5,951 nucleotides of DNA from Candidatus Omnitrophota bacterium (GCA_018825725.1 JAHKBC010000296.1:1-5951), one strand, 5' to 3'. Positions 1 through 5,752 are shown, counted from the stretch's first letter. Translations and numbers: made by a program. The notes: generated by a model not told the origin, from the letters alone.

Positions 1-1
1 T

Positions 2-499
2 ATAAGAGATAAGGCTATGATAGAGACTCTTTATGCTACAGGAATGCGGGCATCAGAATTAGTAGGCCTTAAGACGGATAACGTAAACCTGGATGTGGGA
101 TTTTTAAGGTGTATCGGTAAGGGCAACAAAGAGCGCATTATTCCCTTAGGCAGTAAAGCTATTACCAGCATAAAGAGATATCTTGAGTTGAGCCGGCCGC
201 ATCTAGCTAAAAAAAAGGTATCAGATCTTCTTTTTCTGAATCGCTTTGGCGCTAAGATATCGCGTCAGTCACTCTGGAAGCTTATCAAGCGTTACGCCAA
301 AGAAGCAGGGATTAAAAAGCCCATTCGGCCGCATATCCTTAGGCATTCTTTTGCTACGCATCTTTTGGAGAGAGGCGCAGATTTACGTTCGGTGCAGGAG
401 ATGCTCGGACATTCAAACATATCCACTACCCAGTTATATACGCATATAAATAAGGACCGGTTAAAGAGTATACATAGGCAATTCCATCCTCGTCCGTAG
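2..499 (+). CDS. xerD: Tyrosine recombinase XerD, 3' part (5' end outside window)
   Basis: Site-specific recombinase that, with a XerC partner at dif, resolves chromosome dimers at division. The frame is open from base 2 to the TAG at 497-499, giving about 165 codons of catalytic domain. The N-terminal DNA-binding domain and start codon (about 130 residues by comparison with E. coli XerD) lie upstream of the window. Counting from the Met at base 17, all six catalytic residues are visible: R11 (TGMRASEL), K35 (GKGNKER), H106 and R109 (HILRH), H132 (LGHSN) and nucleophile Y141 (QLYTHI). Their spacing matches E. coli XerD to within one residue. [12 protein letters not shown] and the tail ending QFHPRP resemble XerD more than XerC, but a single-recombinase homologue (XerA/XerH-like) or XerC cannot be excluded. 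The ATG at 17 is internal, since the upstream codons IRDKA continue the conserved family sequence. The nucleotidyltransferase gene begins 22 bases downstream on the same strand. Confidence 0.9.
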   Translation: MRDKAMIETLYATGMRASELVGLKTDNVNLDVGFLRCIGKGNKERIIPLGSKAITSIKRYLELSRPHLAKKKVSDLLFLNRFGAKISRQSLWKLIKRYAKEAGIKKPIRPHILRHSFATHLLERGADLRSVQEMLGHSNISTTQLYTHINKDRLKSIHRQFHPRP

Positions 500-521
500 G
501 AAGGGGTAAGTAGAAAATAAG

Positions 522-1805
522 ATGAAAAAATACCTAGAAAATTTACCGCAGGAAATAAAAAAAATAATTAAGCTGGCCAGTTTGACTGCTAGAGACCTGG
601 ATGTCAGGGCTTATCTGGTGGGCGGTTTTGTGCGCGACTTGCTTATAGGCGAGGATAATTATGATTTGGATATTACCGTTGTAGGAGAGGGGATTATTTT
701 TGCCGAACAGCTTGGCCGCAAGTTAGGGGCAACGAAGGTTATGCGGCATAGGCGCTTTGGCACGGCAACGTTATTGCTCAAAGACGGGCAGAAGATTGAT
801 ATAGCTACTGCCAGAAAAGAATCGTATGCGCAGCCGGCAGCTCTGCCAGTAGTAGAAAAGGGGTCTTTGAAGGAGGATTTATTCCGCAGGGACTTTACTA
901 TTAATGCAATGGCTATAAGTATTAATGCTGATGATTTTGGCAATCTGATAGATTATTTTAAAGGTAGAAGCGACCTTAAGAATAAAAGTATTAGGGTATT
1001 GCATAATCTAAGTTTTATCGATGATCCCACCCGGATATACAGGGCAGTGCGTTTTGAGCAGAGGTTTAATTTTAAAATCGAACCCTTAACTCATGGCCTA
1101 TTAAAGCTGGCAGTGGAAAAGCAATTACTTTCTAAGACAGAGCCACAGAGGATGCGAGATGAGCTTATTCTAATATTAAAGGAGGCAGTTCCATTTAAAT
1201 ATATCCGGAGATTAAATAGACTGGGGGCATTGAAATGCATAAGTCCGGGTATTGGCAGTTTGGTTGAGTCTCGTATTTTCTTTAAACTAAAGAGAGAGTT
1301 AAAATGGTTTGACCGAGCCTGTGCCAGCCACCGCGGGATTGATACCTGGCTCCTTTATTTTATGGCTTTGATCAAGGGTTTGAGCCTTAGTAAAACTAAA
1401 GATATGCTAAAAAAATTAGTCTTTGGAAAAGGTGAAGAAAAGCGAGTACTGGCTTATAAGGAGTTGGGAGACAAAATTTCTAAAGAATTGTCGTCCGGAG
1501 CTCTTAATCCTGCTAAAATATTTTACCTTCTTGAACCGTTAAGCTACGAGATGATTATTTTTATCCGGGCAAATTCCTCAAGTAAGATTTTGCGCCGGCG
1601 CATGGAAGATTTTTTTTGTTATTATCATGGCCTACGTTTGCATATAACCGGAGATGACCTGCGCAGGCTAGGGGTGAGGCCTGGCCCGAAATTTAAATTG
1701 ATATTTGATGCTATATTTGTCGCTAAATTAAATTCACATTTAAGCACAAAAGCCCAGGAGTTGACACTGGCGAAGAGAATAATAAGGAAGGGGCAATTTT
1801 ATTAA
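522..1805 (+). CDS. cca: tRNA nucleotidyltransferase (CCA-adding or A-adding), class II poly(A) polymerase family
   Basis: Adds nucleotides to tRNA 3' ends without a nucleic acid template, completing or repairing the CCA tail in the cytoplasm. The protein has 427 residues. Visible motifs: GGFVRD (34-39) with catalytic carboxylates D48 and D50 (DLD); the third carboxylate D93 in KIDIATAR; ribose-recognition RRDFTINAM (122-130); a motif C region G148...IRVLHNLSF (157-165); and nucleotide-selecting motif D as DDPTR (167-171), running into RAVRF. Residues about 207-220 (EPQRMRDELILILK) form the neck helix, and ITGDDLRRLG...GP (376-389) is the conserved C-terminal element. No HD domain and no N-terminal DHH or CBS domains are present. 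Motif D is DDxxR where classical CCA enzymes have EDxxR; I recall DDPTR from A-adding and long CBS-containing relatives. CCA, A-only and poly(A) activity therefore cannot be separated here. The ATG is the only in-frame start after a stop at 507-509; AAGGGG (501-506) lies a rather long 15 bases upstream. Confidence 0.9.
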   Translation: MKKYLENLPQEIKKIIKLASLTARDLDVRAYLVGGFVRDLLIGEDNYDLDITVVGEGIIFAEQLGRKLGATKVMRHRRFGTATLLLKDGQKIDIATARKESYAQPAALPVVEKGSLKEDLFRRDFTINAMAISINADDFGNLIDYFKGRSDLKNKSIRVLHNLSFIDDPTRIYRAVRFEQRFNFKIEPLTHGLLKLAVEKQLLSKTEPQRMRDELILILKEAVPFKYIRRLNRLGALKCISPGIGSLVESRIFFKLKRELKWFDRACASHRGIDTWLLYFMALIKGLSLSKTKDMLKKLVFGKGEEKRVLAYKELGDKISKELSSGALNPAKIFYLLEPLSYEMIIFIRANSSSKILRRRMEDFFCYYHGLRLHITGDDLRRLGVRPGPKFKLIFDAIFVAKLNSHLSTKAQELTLAKRIIRKGQFY

Positions 1806-1842
1806 CTATGAACCGGAGTTTATAAAGAACAAGGGGTAAATT

Positions 1843-2298
1843 ATGCCAAGACAGGATAGGGTACAGGAGGCAATAAAAAAAGAAGTGAGCTTGATAATCC
1901 AGAGTGAATTAAATGACCCACGTATGGGGTTTGTTACGATTACGGAAGTAAGGATTAGCCAGGATTTAAAGTACGCCAAGATATTTTATAGTGTTTTAGG
2001 CAAGGAAGAAGAGACAAATAAGACTCATGAAGCTTTGAAGTCAGCACAAGGATTTATCCGAAAGCTAGTAGCCGAGCGTTTACAGTTGCGCTTTGCGCCG
2101 GAAATTTCATTTAAAGAAGATAAGTCAGGAGAATATAGCGTCAGGATTGATGAGATCTTGAATGAAATTAAAGAGTTAAAACCGGCCTCTGTCGAACCTG
2201 TTTTGCAAACAAGGATAATAAAGGAAAAGGATACAGCCGGTGAGCCCAGCCTTCGCAAAGATAAGGGCGTTTGGAAAAAGAAAGGGAGAGCGGGATGA
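1843..2298 (+). CDS. rbfA: 30S ribosome-binding factor RbfA
   Basis: Ribosome assembly factor that binds the 30S subunit and assists late 16S rRNA 5'-end maturation and cold adaptation. The protein has 151 residues. Family features in order: an N-terminal helix (RVQEAIKKEVSLIIQSEL) followed by NDPRMGFVTITEV; the DLKYAKIFYSVLG strand; and the KH-type helix-kink-helix with the AxG-like turn in LKSAQGFIRKLVA (66-78), then LQLRFAPEISFKED. The core ends near residue 115. The remaining roughly 35 residues are a charged, Lys-rich tail (ending VWKKKGRAG), longer than in typical RbfA of about 120 residues. The start is well supported: AAGGGG at 1831-1836 lies 6 bases before the ATG. There is a 37-base gap after the nucleotidyltransferase stop. 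The gene overlaps the next one by ATGA, a sign of translational coupling. The common upstream neighbour infB is not here. Confidence 0.95.
   Translation: MPRQDRVQEAIKKEVSLIIQSELNDPRMGFVTITEVRISQDLKYAKIFYSVLGKEEETNKTHEALKSAQGFIRKLVAERLQLRFAPEISFKEDKSGEYSVRIDEILNEIKELKPASVEPVLQTRIIKEKDTAGEPSLRKDKGVWKKKGRAG
2284..2288 (+). promoter_or_regulatory. Ribosome binding site GGGAG that sets the nrnA start
   Basis: GGGAG lies 6 bases before the ATG at 2295, inside the last codons of rbfA. It favours this ATG over an in-frame TTG at 2271, which would add eight residues (MEKERESG) encoded within rbfA and not expected in the family. Confidence 0.75.
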
Positions 2299-3272
2299 GC
2301 CTAAAAAAAGTAATCGCCTGCCTAAAAGAAAATAAGAGCTTTTTTATAACTACACATACTAATGTTGAGGGGGATGCCTTGGGTTCGGAGCTTTCTTTTT
2401 GTATGTTGCTGCAGGCAATGGGTAAGAAGGTATTTATTTTTAACCAGGAGCTTCCGCCTCAGGAATATTTATTTCTTCCCGGTATAGAAGCGGTCCAGAA
2501 ACTTAGTAGGAGAGCGTCAAAGCTGAAATTTGATATTTTTGCTGCCGTAGATTGCTCTAATTTAAAACGCACCGGAGAAGTTTATAAAATCAATGATGGT
2601 AACAAGGCCATATTAAATATTGATCACCATATAAGTAATAGCGGTTTCGGTTCAATAAATTGGATAGATTCGCAAGCCTCCTGTTGCTGCGAAATGATTT
2701 ACCGGCTCTATAAGGAGCTAAAAATCCCTATCAGTAGAGAGGTGGCTCTTTTATTGTATTCGGGTATTGTTACTGATACCGGGTCGTTCCGCTACTCTAA
2801 TACAAATAAAATTGTCCATCGTATTACCGCCGAACTCCTTCGACATAAAATTAATGTAGCTGAAATTTATCAATCTCTGTACCAAAATATACCTTTTGGC
2901 GATATTAAACTTCTGGTAAATTTATTGAGCGATATTCAGACAGACCGTTCGAAAAGAATTGTTTGGTTTAGGATACCCGGTAAAATTCTAAAAAAAGCTG
3001 ATTTATCCGTAGACCTTTCGGATTACATCCTTAACTTTGGGCGTCAGGTTAGAGATGTAGAAGTAATCTTATTATTTAAAGAGAATTCAGCCGGCAAAAA
3101 TGAAGTAAAGGTAAGTTTTCGCTCTCAAGGTAAGGTTGACGTAAACACGATTGCCGGTTTTTTTGGTGGGGGTGGGCATAAGTCTGCCTCTAGTTGCACC
3201 GTTAGCGGTAATCTGCTGCAGGCGCAGCAAAAAGTTTTGAAGAAGGTAAAAGAAAGCCTTGCCAAGAAATAG
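2295..3272 (+). CDS. nrnA: NrnA-like DHH/DHHA1 phosphoesterase (nanoRNase / pAp phosphatase)
   Basis: Cytoplasmic DHH-family phosphoesterase. Characterised relatives degrade short oligoribonucleotides to mononucleotides and dephosphorylate pAp to AMP; other bacterial members cleave linear or cyclic dinucleotides. The protein has 325 residues from the ATG at 2295, the usual length. Visible motifs: motif I H21-TNVEGDA (E25, D27); motif II VDC (D86); motif III DHH (D110-H111-H112); motif IV GIVTDTGSFRYSN (D161). The C-terminal DHHA1 substrate-binding domain carries KVSFRSQGKVDVNTIAGFF and then GGGGH (291-295). Two deviations: motif I has Glu where many members have the first Asp of DxD, and the GGGGH segment continues KSASSC instead of the usual xxAAG. 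Three Cys in a row (130-132) replace the more usual small residue/Ser/Thr stretch. The metal ligands are otherwise intact, so activity is expected. Coupled to rbfA by ATGA, as in many bacteria. Confidence 0.93.
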   Translation: MSLKKVIACLKENKSFFITTHTNVEGDALGSELSFCMLLQAMGKKVFIFNQELPPQEYLFLPGIEAVQKLSRRASKLKFDIFAAVDCSNLKRTGEVYKINDGNKAILNIDHHISNSGFGSINWIDSQASCCCEMIYRLYKELKIPISREVALLLYSGIVTDTGSFRYSNTNKIVHRITAELLRHKINVAEIYQSLYQNIPFGDIKLLVNLLSDIQTDRSKRIVWFRIPGKILKKADLSVDLSDYILNFGRQVRDVEVILLFKENSAGKNEVKVSFRSQGKVDVNTIAGFFGGGGHKSASSCTVSGNLLQAQQKVLKKVKESLAKK

Positions 3273-3316
3273 TTACCTGCAAGCGAAAAAAGTTATTGGT
3301 ATTTATTGATGCTCAT

Positions 3317-4225
3317 ATGCGAGTTATCTACGGAGTAAATAAAATAAGGAAATTTCCTAATCCGGTTGTGGCATTGGGTGTTTTTGACGGCGTTCATCTG
3401 GGCCATAAAAGGATTTTACAGGAAGCAGTCTCTACCGCTAAAAAGATTAAAGGGACGAGCATAATTTTGACCTTTGATCCGCATCCTCAGAGTGAGGATA
3501 GTATATGTTCTTTGGAGCACCGCTTGAATTTAATTTCCCGGATCGGTCTTGATGTCTGTATTGTTATCAGGTTCGATAAAAGATTTTCTCAGGTTACTGC
3601 CCGTGATTTTATGGTTAAGATTTTATACCGCAGGATAAATCCGCGCTATCTTTTAGTAGGCAAGAATTTTACTTTTGGCAGGAATGCCCAAGGTGATTTC
3701 AACCTGCTTAAGAAATTTTCCCAGCGCTATAATTTTAAATTGAAGGCATTTGATATTGTTAAAATCGGCTCCCGGCCTGTAAGCAGCACCTATATCCGGA
3801 ATTTGATCCTGGCAGGTAAATTAAATGAAGCCGGCAGATTGCTTTCTCGGCCGGTGAATATATTAGGGGAAGTCGCTAGGGGTGAGTCGCTGGGTAAGGT
3901 TCTAGGCTTTCCTACAGCTAACATTGATCCGCATCATGAAATAATACCTCCTTCCGGAATATATATCGTCAAGGTTCATTTGGCCAATCGCATATTTAAG
4001 GGAGTATGTTATATCGGAAAGCGGCCTACCTTTAAAAATACGGGCCTGAGATTAAAAAATAATATTGAAGTCCACATATTAAATTTCCATAAAAATATCT
4101 ACGGTAAGAAAATAGAGATTCATTTTTTTGATAAGATAAGAGAGGATAAAAGATTCAAATCCGCAGTGGAATTAGCAAAACAGATTAAAAAAGATGTAAT
4201 TTGCGCCCAAAAGGCCAATCTCTAG
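3317..4225 (+). CDS. ribF: Bifunctional riboflavin kinase / FAD synthetase RibF
   Basis: Converts riboflavin to FMN (kinase) and FMN to FAD (adenylyltransferase) in the cytoplasm. The protein has 302 residues from the ATG at 3317, about the family norm. N-terminal FAD synthetase domain: GVFDGVHLGH (21-30, nucleotidyltransferase HxGH), TFDPHP (52-57), VGKNFTFG (114-121) and SSTYIR (156-161). C-terminal kinase domain: GEVARGESLGKVLGFPTANI with the metal- and ATP-binding PTAN (199-202), PPSGIYIVKV, IGKRPTF, and the catalytic Glu E251 in NNIEVHILNF. GKVLG has Lys where Arg is common. An in-frame TTG at 3296 would add seven residues, but MRVIYGVNKI is the conserved N-terminus, so ATG is preferred. 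Neither start has a convincing Shine-Dalgarno. The 44-base gap after nrnA is where truB often sits; no truB fragment is recognisable. It is the last gene before the mraZ promoter region. Confidence 0.95.
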   Translation: MRVIYGVNKIRKFPNPVVALGVFDGVHLGHKRILQEAVSTAKKIKGTSIILTFDPHPQSEDSICSLEHRLNLISRIGLDVCIVIRFDKRFSQVTARDFMVKILYRRINPRYLLVGKNFTFGRNAQGDFNLLKKFSQRYNFKLKAFDIVKIGSRPVSSTYIRNLILAGKLNEAGRLLSRPVNILGEVARGESLGKVLGFPTANIDPHHEIIPPSGIYIVKVHLANRIFKGVCYIGKRPTFKNTGLRLKNNIEVHILNFHKNIYGKKIEIHFFDKIREDKRFKSAVELAKQIKKDVICAQKANL

Positions 4226-4238
4226 CGTTAACAAAACC

Positions 4239-4265
4239 CCTACCTGTGCCTACCTAATAGTACCT
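4239..4265. repeat. Three TACCT repeats at exact 10-bp spacing (possible operator)
   Basis: TACCT occurs at 4241, 4251 and 4261, each separated by 5 bases. The first two are extended to CCTACCT (4239-4245 and 4249-4255). One occurrence per turn of the helix is typical of binding sites for a multimeric regulator. The layout (5-bp unit, 5-bp spacer, three copies) is the same as in MraZ boxes, but the sequence is not the MraZ consensus on either strand; on the reverse strand the unit reads AGGTA. It lies just after ribF and about 45 bases before the mraZ -35 element. Function unknown; chance cannot be excluded. Confidence 0.45.
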
Positions 4266-4274
4266 TTATACTAT
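4257..4274. repeat. AT-rich inverted repeat, 6-bp arms
   Basis: ATAGTA (4257-4262) and TACTAT (4269-4274) are exact reverse complements around a 6-base loop (CCTTTA). The left arm and loop contain the third TACCT unit. The stem is weak and no T tract follows, so it is a poor intrinsic terminator for ribF. It could be a dyad for a regulator or simply chance in AT-rich DNA. Confidence 0.3.
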
Positions 4275-4310
4275 ATCTTGAGCTATCTATAAAAACCTTG
4301 AATTTATATC

Positions 4311-4338
4311 TTGACAAAAGGGGTAAATATTATATACT
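4311..4338 (+). promoter_or_regulatory. Sigma-70 type promoter of the mraZ-rsmH-ftsL unit
   Basis: A perfect -35 TTGACA (4311-4316) and a -10 TATACT (4333-4338, five of six bases matching TATAAT) are separated by 16 bases. Transcription should begin near 4345, giving a leader of about 40 bases before the mraZ ATG. It is the only clear promoter I see in the window, and it lies where a dcw cluster promoter is expected. The 10-mer TATATCTTGA overlaps the -35 and also occurs at 4272-4281. Confidence 0.8.
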
Positions 4339-4346
4339 TATGATAC

Positions 4347-4373
4347 AAAGTGGTTAAAAGTGGTTTATTGTGG
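4347..4373 (+). promoter_or_regulatory. MraZ-box operator: three direct repeats, 10-bp period
   Basis: AAAGTGG (4347-4353), AAAGTGG (4357-4363) and ATTGTGG (4367-4373) repeat at exactly 10-bp intervals with 3-base spacers. Read as 5-bp units they are TGGTT, TGGTT and TGGGA, each followed by 5 bases. Known MraZ sites have this form: TGGGN repeats spaced by 5 in E. coli, and AAAGTG(T/G) spaced by 3 in Mollicutes. The array begins about where transcription should start, and its last unit overlaps the mraZ Shine-Dalgarno (GGGAG, 4372-4376). Binding by MraZ should therefore block initiation or early elongation, giving negative autoregulation. The site is seen directly; the regulation is inferred. 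Confidence 0.85.
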
Positions 4374-4387
4374 GAGATAGCTAAGCT

Positions 4388-4831
4388 ATGTTTTACGGAG
4401 AATATCTCCATTCTATAGATCGTAAAGGGCGGCTAATATTGCCTTCTAAATTCCGCGAAGCAGCTAAGGGAAATTTTGTGGAAAGGTTTTTTGTTACCCG
4501 CGGGCTGGATAAGTGTCTCTTTATGTTTCCCGAGGAGGAGTGGCGCGCCCAGGAACAAAAGTTCAAGTCCGTATCTTTTACCAAGCAGGAATCCCGCATA
4601 TTTAACCGCATTTATTTCTCCGGTACTGTCGAGGTTGCTCCCGATAGGCAGGGCCGGGTTCTTCTTCCGCAGTACCTGAAGGATTTCGCAGAAATTAAAA
4701 AGGATGTAACAATTGTTGGTGTTTCAAATAGGATTGAAATCTGGTCAACACTAGTATGGAATGAATTTTACGGTAACTGGCAGCAGTCATTCGAGGAGAT
4801 TGCCGAAAAATTAATAGATTCGAAAGTATAA
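4388..4831 (+). CDS. mraZ: Transcriptional regulator MraZ
   Basis: DNA-binding regulator of the division and cell wall cluster. MraZ proteins form rings of several subunits that contact tandem repeats before their own gene and, where tested, repress it. The protein has 147 residues, the usual length. It contains two SpoVT/AbrB-type half-domains, each with the DxxGRxxxP signature: DRKGRLILP (11-19, R15) and DRQGRVLLP (86-94, R90). Other family features are the start MFYGEYLHSID, FVTRGLDKCLFMFPEEEW and the GVSNRIEIW strand near 111-119. The ATG is preceded by GGGAG (4372-4376) at an 11-base spacing. It is the first gene after the promoter at 4311-4338 and directly follows its own probable operator. 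Its TAA stop is immediately followed by the rsmH ATG. Confidence 0.97.
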   Translation: MFYGEYLHSIDRKGRLILPSKFREAAKGNFVERFFVTRGLDKCLFMFPEEEWRAQEQKFKSVSFTKQESRIFNRIYFSGTVEVAPDRQGRVLLPQYLKDFAEIKKDVTIVGVSNRIEIWSTLVWNEFYGNWQQSFEEIAEKLIDSKV

Positions 4832-5752
4832 ATGCTTACAATGGATGTTGTCAAATTACATATTCCGGTTATGTGCAAGGAAATTAAAGAATACCTTAAT
4901 CTGAGAGCCGGCAATATTGCTGTCGATGCTACCTTAGGGACAGGAGGCCATAGCCTGGGCATGTTGGAAGCTATTGCGCCGGGAGGCAGGCTTATTGGTA
5001 TAGACCGTGACCAGGAATCTCTTGAAATTGCAAAGGAGAGATTGTTAACGGTGAACAATAATTACGATATTATATATGGTAATTTTTCCGAAATCGATAC
5101 CCTGCTTGTTAATTTGGGAGTCGAGCAAGTTGATGGCATACTTTTTGATTTGGGGGTATCCTCGTATCAATTAAGTGATCCAACCCGGGGTTTTAGTTTT
5201 CGTAATGACGGCCCATTAGATATGCGCCTTGACCGCAATAGCTACATTTCCGCTTATGACCTGATTAATAATCTAAACGAGGAAGAGATATCTAACCTTT
5301 TGTGGGCTTTTGGACAGGAACGCTGGCATAATCGTATCGCGCGTTTATTGGTCAGTGAGAGAAAAAAACACGCAATATCTACGACAGCCGAATTAAGTGA
5401 TATAGTATTGCGTGCTGTTCCTTACAAATACAGATATTACCGTATTCATCCGGCAACCCGGACATTTCAGGCGGTGCGTATTGCCGTAAACCGCGAACTC
5501 GAGGTATTGGATACGGCCTTGAGTAAGGCCGTGGGATTGTTGCGTAAGGGTGGCCGGATATGCGTTATCTCCTTTCATTCCTTGGAAGACCGGATTGTCA
5601 AACACAATTTTCGCAGATTGACAAGTAATGGGTTAATAGATATAATAACCGATAAGCCATTGCAGCCCAACGAAACGGAGGTTCAAGATAATCCCGCCAG
5701 CCGCAGCGCTAAACTCCGAGTTGCCCAGAGGTGCACGAATGAAACTATCTAA
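4832..5752 (+). CDS. rsmH: 16S rRNA m4C1402 N4-methyltransferase RsmH (MraW)
   Basis: SAM-dependent methyltransferase that modifies N4 of 16S rRNA C1402 in the P site, with RsmI adding the 2'-O-methyl group. The protein has 306 residues, typical length. Motifs in order: HIPVM (10-14); SAM-binding DATLGTGGHS (32-41) and IDRD (57-60); DLGVSSYQL (106-114); GFSFRNDGPLDMRLD (120-134); the family signature HPATRTFQAVRIAVNRE (206-222); ISFHSLEDRIVK (246-257); and the C-terminal NPASRSAKLRVAQR (287-300). All are intact. The ATG at 4832 abuts the mraZ stop (TAAATG) with no good Shine-Dalgarno, suggesting translation by coupling to mraZ. A second ATG at 4841 (M4) is an alternative start; both precede the conserved HIPVM. 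The 3' end overlaps the next gene by 14 bases. Confidence 0.97.
   Translation: MLTMDVVKLHIPVMCKEIKEYLNLRAGNIAVDATLGTGGHSLGMLEAIAPGGRLIGIDRDQESLEIAKERLLTVNNNYDIIYGNFSEIDTLLVNLGVEQVDGILFDLGVSSYQLSDPTRGFSFRNDGPLDMRLDRNSYISAYDLINNLNEEEISNLLWAFGQERWHNRIARLLVSERKKHAISTTAELSDIVLRAVPYKYRYYRIHPATRTFQAVRIAVNRELEVLDTALSKAVGLLRKGGRICVISFHSLEDRIVKHNFRRLTSNGLIDIITDKPLQPNETEVQDNPASRSAKLRVAQRCTNETI
5727..5733 (+). promoter_or_regulatory. Strong ribosome binding site for the ftsL candidate
   Basis: AGAGGTG, containing the anti-16S complement GAGGTG (5728-5733), lies 5 bases before the ATG at 5739 and inside the rsmH coding region. It is the strongest Shine-Dalgarno in the window and supports a real gene starting in a different frame before rsmH ends. 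Confidence 0.8.

Noticed and set aside
246..449. Second + strand open frame inside xerD
   Set aside because: Overlaps the xerD frame that carries all catalytic residues; its translation resembles no protein family.
659..943. Antisense open frame of 94 codons inside the tRNA nucleotidyltransferase gene
   Set aside because: Lies wholly opposite a well-conserved catalytic domain, has no family resemblance and no ribosome binding site worth noting; a shadow of the real gene.
1610..1617. Run of eight T in the nucleotidyltransferase gene as a possible frameshift site or sequencing error
   Set aside because: The conserved ITGDDLRRLG...GP element follows in the same frame, so the frame is intact.
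1808..1825. Five-codon ATG...TAA reading frame between the nucleotidyltransferase gene and rbfA
   Set aside because: Too short, with no ribosome binding site at its ATG; looks like chance.
2025..2258. Antisense open frame inside rbfA
   Set aside because: Opposite the RbfA KH region; no family resemblance.
4226..4300. Intrinsic terminator after ribF
   Set aside because: The only dyad (4257-4274) has a weak AT-rich 6-bp stem and no following T tract, so termination there is not supported. ribF transcripts may run into mraZ or end by another mechanism.
4318..4327. AAGGGGTAAA between the mraZ -35 and -10, identical to the sequence at the rbfA ribosome binding site (1831-1840)
   Set aside because: In the promoter spacer it would not be transcribed from this promoter, and a shared 10-mer of this composition is probably coincidence.
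4393..5058. Antisense and alternative-frame open frames over mraZ and the 5' part of rsmH (4393-4611, 4476-4679, 4768-5058)
   Set aside because: All lie over conserved MraZ or RsmH sequence and have no recognisable content.
5393..5605. Antisense open frame inside rsmH
   Set aside because: Opposite the RsmH signature HPATRTFQAVRI; no independent support.
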